This document shows, in pieces, positions 32,201-38,200 of a stretch of DNA of 64,000 bases. The stretch comes from Pyxidicoccus xibeiensis. Lineage in GTDB: Bacteria; Myxococcota; Myxococcia; Myxococcales; Myxococcaceae. Position 1 is the first letter of the stretch. Each line of letters opens with the position of its first letter. The stretch lies in the NCBI RefSeq assembly GCF_024198175.1, contig NZ_JAJVKV010000005.1:1030251-1094250 (forward strand), written 5' to 3'. A program made the position numbers and the translations under genes. Under the pieces are notes generated by a model. That model was not told the DNA's origin. It saw only the letters and a program-made list of their open reading frames with translations, and made no database searches.

Positions 32201-35200
32201 GCTTCCGTGTCGAGCTGGGCGAGGTGGAGCAGGCCCTCAACGTCGTGGCCGGCGTGAGGCAGGCCGTGGTGCTCGCGCGTCCGGACAGCGCGGGGACGAA
32301 GCAGCTGGTGGCGTGGGTGGCCATGCCCGGGGAGCCGAAGCTCACGGCGTCCGAGCTGCGGGCCCGGCTGGAGCAGCGCCTTCCCGGCTACATGGTGCCG
32401 GGCGCCTTCGTGGTGCTCGACGCGCTGCCCCTGACGGCCAATGGCAAGGTGGACCGGAAGGCCCTGCCCGCGCCCCGTCTGGAGCGCGAGGCGGATGAGG
32501 GCTTCGTGCCCCCGCGCACCGACGCGGAGCGGGCCCTCGCGGAGATCTGGCAGGAGGTGCTCGGACTGAAGCGGGTGGGTGCTCGCGACAACTTCTTCGA
32601 GCTGGGAGGACACTCGCTGCTGGCCACCCAGGTGGCCTCACGCATCCGCCAGCGCTTCGGGACGCAGTTCCCGCTGCGCGTGCTCTTCGAGTTCCCCACG
32701 CTGGAACAGGTCGCCGCGCGGCTGGACTCTGCCTCACCCGAGGCCCCGGTTGCCGAGGAGGCCGCGCACCCTCCGAGCGTCCCCATCATCCCGGTCCCCA
32801 CGCTGAACCGGACCGCGGCCGTGCTCATCGAAGGGCCACTCGAAGCGGAGCGCCTCGCTTCGGCGCTCGCCGCCCTCTCCGTCGCGTTCGCGGGAGACGT
32901 GGACCTGCGAGACACCGCACCCGAGGAGCGGCTGGAGCGCTGCCGCAGGCTCGTGGCGGATGAGCAACTGCTGCCATTCCCCGAAACAGCCCGGGCCCGG
33001 CGGGTCCTGCTCGACGAGGAGCGCTGTGCGCTGGTCGTCAGCGTGCGCGCTTCGGAGCTGGGTCCGGAGGCGCTGCTGGAGCAAGTCGCCCTGGCCTGCG
33101 GCGCGGCCCCGAGGGCTGTCGCAACCCAAGCGGACAGTCAGGCACGGAGGGCGCTCGCGGATGTGGAGCCCCTGGAATTGAAGACGGGGGCCTCGGAGGT
33201 CCAGGAACTGCCGGTGCCGTTGCGGCGCGGGCTCGTGGAAGCGCTGGAGGCGCGCGGCGTCGAGCCCGTCGCCTCCGCCTTCGCGGCCTGGCTGCGCCTG
33301 CACTCGGGCCAGGGTGAAGTCTGCTTCCTCACTAGCGAGGAAGGCGGACTGACGCTGTACCGGGCGCGGGTGTCCATGGACGCGCCCCTGGCGGAGCTGG
33401 CCCTCCACGCTGCCCTGCAGGACCTGGCGCGAGAGGCGCTACCGACTCTGCGCGCCGCTCATGCCGCGTTCCCCCGCGTCGAGCTGCGCATCGTGCACAC
33501 CCGGAAGGTCGCGAGCTGGCGGCCACTGCCCCTGGACGAAGGAACGGGCTCGCTGCGACTGGTGGTCGCCTACGGTGGTCCCCGGCCCCAGGTCCTGCTC
33601 CAAGGCCGGTTCGCGCTGGCCTGGGCGCGACCTGCCCTCTCACACTTCCAGGCCCTGCTGGAGGCCGCGCTGCTCCAACCGGAAGTGTCTCCCCGGGAGG
33701 CCTGCGCGCTCCGCGGTGAGGAACGCGAGCGCGTCCTGGTCCAGTGGAACCGCTCCGCCGTCCCCCTCCCCGACGACGTCTGCGCGCACCACCTCTTCGA
33801 GCGTCAGGCTGCCCTCACGCCTGCCGCCCGAGCGGTGGAGTACGAGTCCGAGTCCCTCACCTACGCGCAGTTGGACACCGCCGCGAACCAGCTCGCACAC
33901 CGGCTGAAGGCCCTCGGTGCCGGCCCCGAGGTCCGGGTGGGCCTGCTGCTGGAGCGCGGCATCGACCGCGTCGTGGGCATGCTCGGAACGCTGAAGGCGG
34001 GCGCGGCCTTCGTTCCGCTGGACCCGGCCTACCCGCGCGAGCGGCTCGACGGCATGGTGGAGCGCTCCGGTGCGAAGCTCCTCCTCACCCACCGGGCGCT
34101 CGTGGACCGGCTGTCGCCGGGCCCGGCCACGCGCGTCTTCCTCGACGCCGAGCGCGAGTCACTGGCCGCCCTGCCATCGCTGCCCGTGGCATCGGATGGG
34201 GGCCCCGAGAACCTCGCCTACGTCATCTTCACCTCGGGCTCCACGGGGCTGCCCAAGCCCACGGCGCTCCATCACCGGGGCCTGTGCAACACGGGCCTCG
34301 CGGCCGCGCGTGAGCATGGCTTCGATGAGACGAGCCGCGTCCTCCAGGCCGCGGCCTTCGGCTTCGACGCCGCCGTGTGCGAGGTCTTCGCCACGCTGCT
34401 CGCGGGGGGCTGCGTGGTGCTCGCCCCGCGCGAGAAGATGCTCCCCGGAGAGCCGCTGCGAGCGCTGCTGGCGGAGGCCCGCATCACCGGCGTGACGCTG
34501 ACGCCCTCCGTGCTGGCCCAGCTTCCACCAGGGCCGCTGCCACTGCTGCGGACCCTCATCTCCGCGGGCGAGGCTTGCAGTCCCGAGCTGGTGCGGCAGT
34601 GGGGCGAGGGGCGCACGTTCCTCAACGCCTACGGCCCCACCGAGACCACCGTCTGCGCCAGCATCACGCGCGGAGGCGCCTCGGCGACGCGGCTCACGCT
34701 TGGCAGCCCGTGGCCCAACACCCGGCTCTACGTGCTGGACGAGCGCCTGGAGCCGGTGCCTCCCGGCGTGGCCGGAGAGCTGTACATCGCGGGTGTCGGC
34801 GTGGCCCGCGGCTACCTGGACCGGCCGGACCTCACGGCGGAGCGCTTCCTGCCGGATGCCTTCAGCACGGAGCCGGGCGCCCGGCTGTACCGCACGGGAG
34901 ACCGGGTGCGGTGGGTGGAGCCCGGGGAGCTGGAGTACCTGGGCCGCACGGACTCGCAGGTGAAGGTCCGCGGGTTCCGCATCGAGCTGGGCGAGGTGGA
35001 GGCCGCGCTGCGCGCGCTGCCGCGAGTGCGCGAGGCCGTGGCCCACGTCCGCCCCGACGCGGGAGGCCAGCCCCGGCTGCTGGGCTGGCTCGTCCTCGAA
35101 GCGGGCACCGGGTTCGACCCGGTGGCGCTCCGGGCGAAGCTGCGCGCCTCGGTCCCCGAGCACCTCGTCCCCTCGGCGTTGGTCGCCCTGCCCGCCCTGC

Positions 35201-38200
35201 CGCTCACCGCCAACGGGAAGGTGGCCGTGTCGGAGCTGCCCGACCCCGAGTCCTCGACCGGGCCGGAGCGCGCCGTCACTCCGCCGCGCACGGAGACCGA
35301 GCAGCGACTCGCGACGCTCTGGGCCACGTTCCTTCCCGGTCAGGCCATCGGCGTCGACGAGAGCTTCTTCGACCTGGGAGGCCACTCGCTGCAGGCCACC
35401 CAGGTGGCCGCCCGCATCCGGAGCACCTTCGGACGCGAGGTGTCCCTGGAGGACTTCTTCGCCGCGCCCACCATCGAAGCGCTCGCGAGGAGACTGGACA
35501 CGGCGCGCACGGAGCCCACCTCCGAGCCGCTACCGCCGCCCGCGCCCGGAGCGCGTGAGGACGCTCCTGCGCTGTCATATGCGCAGCAGCGCCTCTGGTT
35601 CCTGCAACAGCTCGAGCCCGCCAGCAGCGCCTACAACCTCTTCTCGGCGGCCTTCGTGGAAGGCGCCCTGGACGTGCCGGCCCTGGCCCGGGCGCTGGGC
35701 CAGGTGGTGTCCCGCCACGAGTCGCTGCGCACGACGTTCGTGGAGCACGGCCATCAGCCGGTCCAGTCCATCGCCCCGGAGGCCCCGCTGCCGCTGCGCT
35801 GGGCGGACCTCACCGCGCTGCCCGCGAGCAGCGTGCAGGACGAGCTGCGCCGCGTCGTCGAGCATGAGGCCCGGCAGCCCTTCGACCTGAGCCGGGGGCC
35901 GCTGTTCCGGGTAACCGTGGTCCGCGTGGGGCCTCGCACCCACGCGCTGCTGCTGGCGATGCACCACATCGTCTCCGACGGCTGGTCCATGGGCGTGCTC
36001 ATGGACGAGCTGATGCACCTCTACGGCGCGCACACGGGGGCACAGCCGTCGACGTTGCCGCCCCTGCCGCTCCAGTACGCCGACTACGCGCAGTGGCAGC
36101 GTCAGGCCCTCACGGGCCCCAGGCTGGACGCCCAGGTGTCCTGGTGGGCGGACCAGCTGCGCGGCGTGCCGGTGCTGGAGCTGCCCACCGACCTTCCGCG
36201 TCCCGCGCTGGCCTCCAGCCGGGGTGGCGCGGTGCCGGTGCGCTTCCCCGAGGCGCTGAGCCGCCGCGTACGGGCGCTGTGCCGCGGCACGGGCACCACG
36301 CCCTTCATGGTCTTCCTGGCCCTCTTCGACGCGCTGCTCTCGCGCTACTCGGGACAGGACGACCTCGCCGTCGGCGTGCCCACCGCCGGGCGCACGCACG
36401 TGGAGCTGGAGCGCCTCATCGGCTTCTTCGTCAACACGTTGGTGCTGCGCGCGAAGGTGGACGCGGAGCGCTCCTTCACCGGCCTGCTGGAGCGCGTGAA
36501 GGAGGCCACGCTGGGCGCCTTCGCGCACCAGGAGCTGCCCTTCGACAAGCTCGTCGAGGCGCTCCAACCCGAGCGCGTGCCGGGCCGCTCTCCACTGTTC
36601 CAGGTGATGTTCGCCTTCCAGAACACGCCGCTGCCAGACGTGTCGGCGACGGGCCTGGCACTGAAGCCGCTCGCCCGGGACGACGCCTCCGCGAAGTTCG
36701 ACCTCACCCTCAGCCTGGGCGAGGACGGCCCGCGCTTCGAAGGCAGCCTGGAGTACAGCTCGGACCTCTACCTGCGCGGCACCGCCGAGCGCATGGCGGA
36801 GGACCTGGTGGCGCTCGCCCAGGCCGTGCTCGACGCGCCCGGCACGCCCCTGGCCCGGCTGCCCTTCGAGCCGCGCGCGCTGGAGTCCGCGCGCCCGCCC
36901 CTGGTGCGTACGCCGCGCACGGGGGACCTGCCGGTGTCGTTCGCCCAGCAGCGGCTGTGGTTCCTGGACCAGCTCGAACCGGGCAGCGCCTTCTACAACA
37001 TCCCGTCGCACCTGCTGCTGGAGGGGCCACTCGACGACGAGGCGTTGGAGTCCGCGCTGGCCGAGCTGTGCCGGCGCCACGAAGCCCTGCGCGCCACCTT
37101 CGCCTCGGCGGGCGGTGAGCCGGTGCTGCGACTGCTCGCGGAGCCGGACCTGCGCCTGGGCCGCATCGACCTCTCCCGGTTCGAAGACGCGGAGACGCGG
37201 GCCCGCGCGCTCGCGGAGGAAGAGTCCCAGCGGCCCTTCGACCTGGCCCGGGGCCCACTGCTCCGCGCCACGCTGGTGCGGCTGTCGCCCACGCGCCACC
37301 TGCTGCTGCTGGTGGTGCACCACATCATCTGCGACGCCTGGTCCCTGGGCCTGCTGATGCGGGAGCTGGGGGCGCTTTACGAGGCCTTCTCGCGGAGCCA
37401 GCCCTCGCCCCTGCCGCCCCTGCGGCTGGACTCCGTGGACCACGCGGCCTGGCTGCGCCGCTGGCTGCGAGGGGCCGTGCTGGAGCGGCAGCTCGCATGG
37501 TGGCGGGAGCAGCTCGCAGGCGTGCCGGTGGCCCTGTCGCTTCCGACGGACCGGCCCCGTCCCGCCGTCCAGACGCACCAGGGCGCCGCGCGAGCCTTCA
37601 CGCTGTCGCCCGCCACGGGTGAGGCGCTGGCCGCGCTCTGCCGTCAGGAGGGCGTCACCCCGTTCATGGTGCTGCTCGCCACGTGGCAGGTGCTCCTGGC
37701 GCGCCATGCGGCGCAGGAGGACGTCTGCGTGGGCACGCCCATCGCGGGCCGCACGGAGGCCGGGCTCGAGGGCATGGTGGGCTTCTTCGTCAACATGCTC
37801 GTGCTGCGCGCGAGGCTGGACGGCAAGCCCTCGTTCCGCGAGGTGCTGCGCCGCGTGCGCGAGGCGGCGCTGGGGGCCTATGCCCACCAGGACGTGCCCT
37901 TCGAGCGACTCGTCGAGGCGCTGCGCCCGCCGGTGGACCGGAGCCGCTCCCCGCTGTTCCAGGTGGGCTTCGCGTTCCAGCAGGCCGGAGGGCCCGCGCT
38001 GACGCTCCCCGGACTGGAGACCCGGCCGCTGGAGACGGAGCGGTCCACCTGCAAGTTCGACCTCACCCTGGAGCTCGCGGAGTCGGCTCGGGGTATCGAG
38101 GGCCTCATCGAGTACAGCACCGCCCTGTTCGAGGCCTCCACGGTGGAGCGCCTGGCGCGGCACTACCAGCGCCTGCTGGAGTCCGTGCTCCGCGCGCCGG

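Noticed and set aside
35565..36880. C5 as an epimerisation domain converting the fourth residue to D
   Set aside because: It has the condensation-type start (LSYAQQRLWFL), HHIVSDGWS and NPLFQV-like motifs rather than E-domain motifs.
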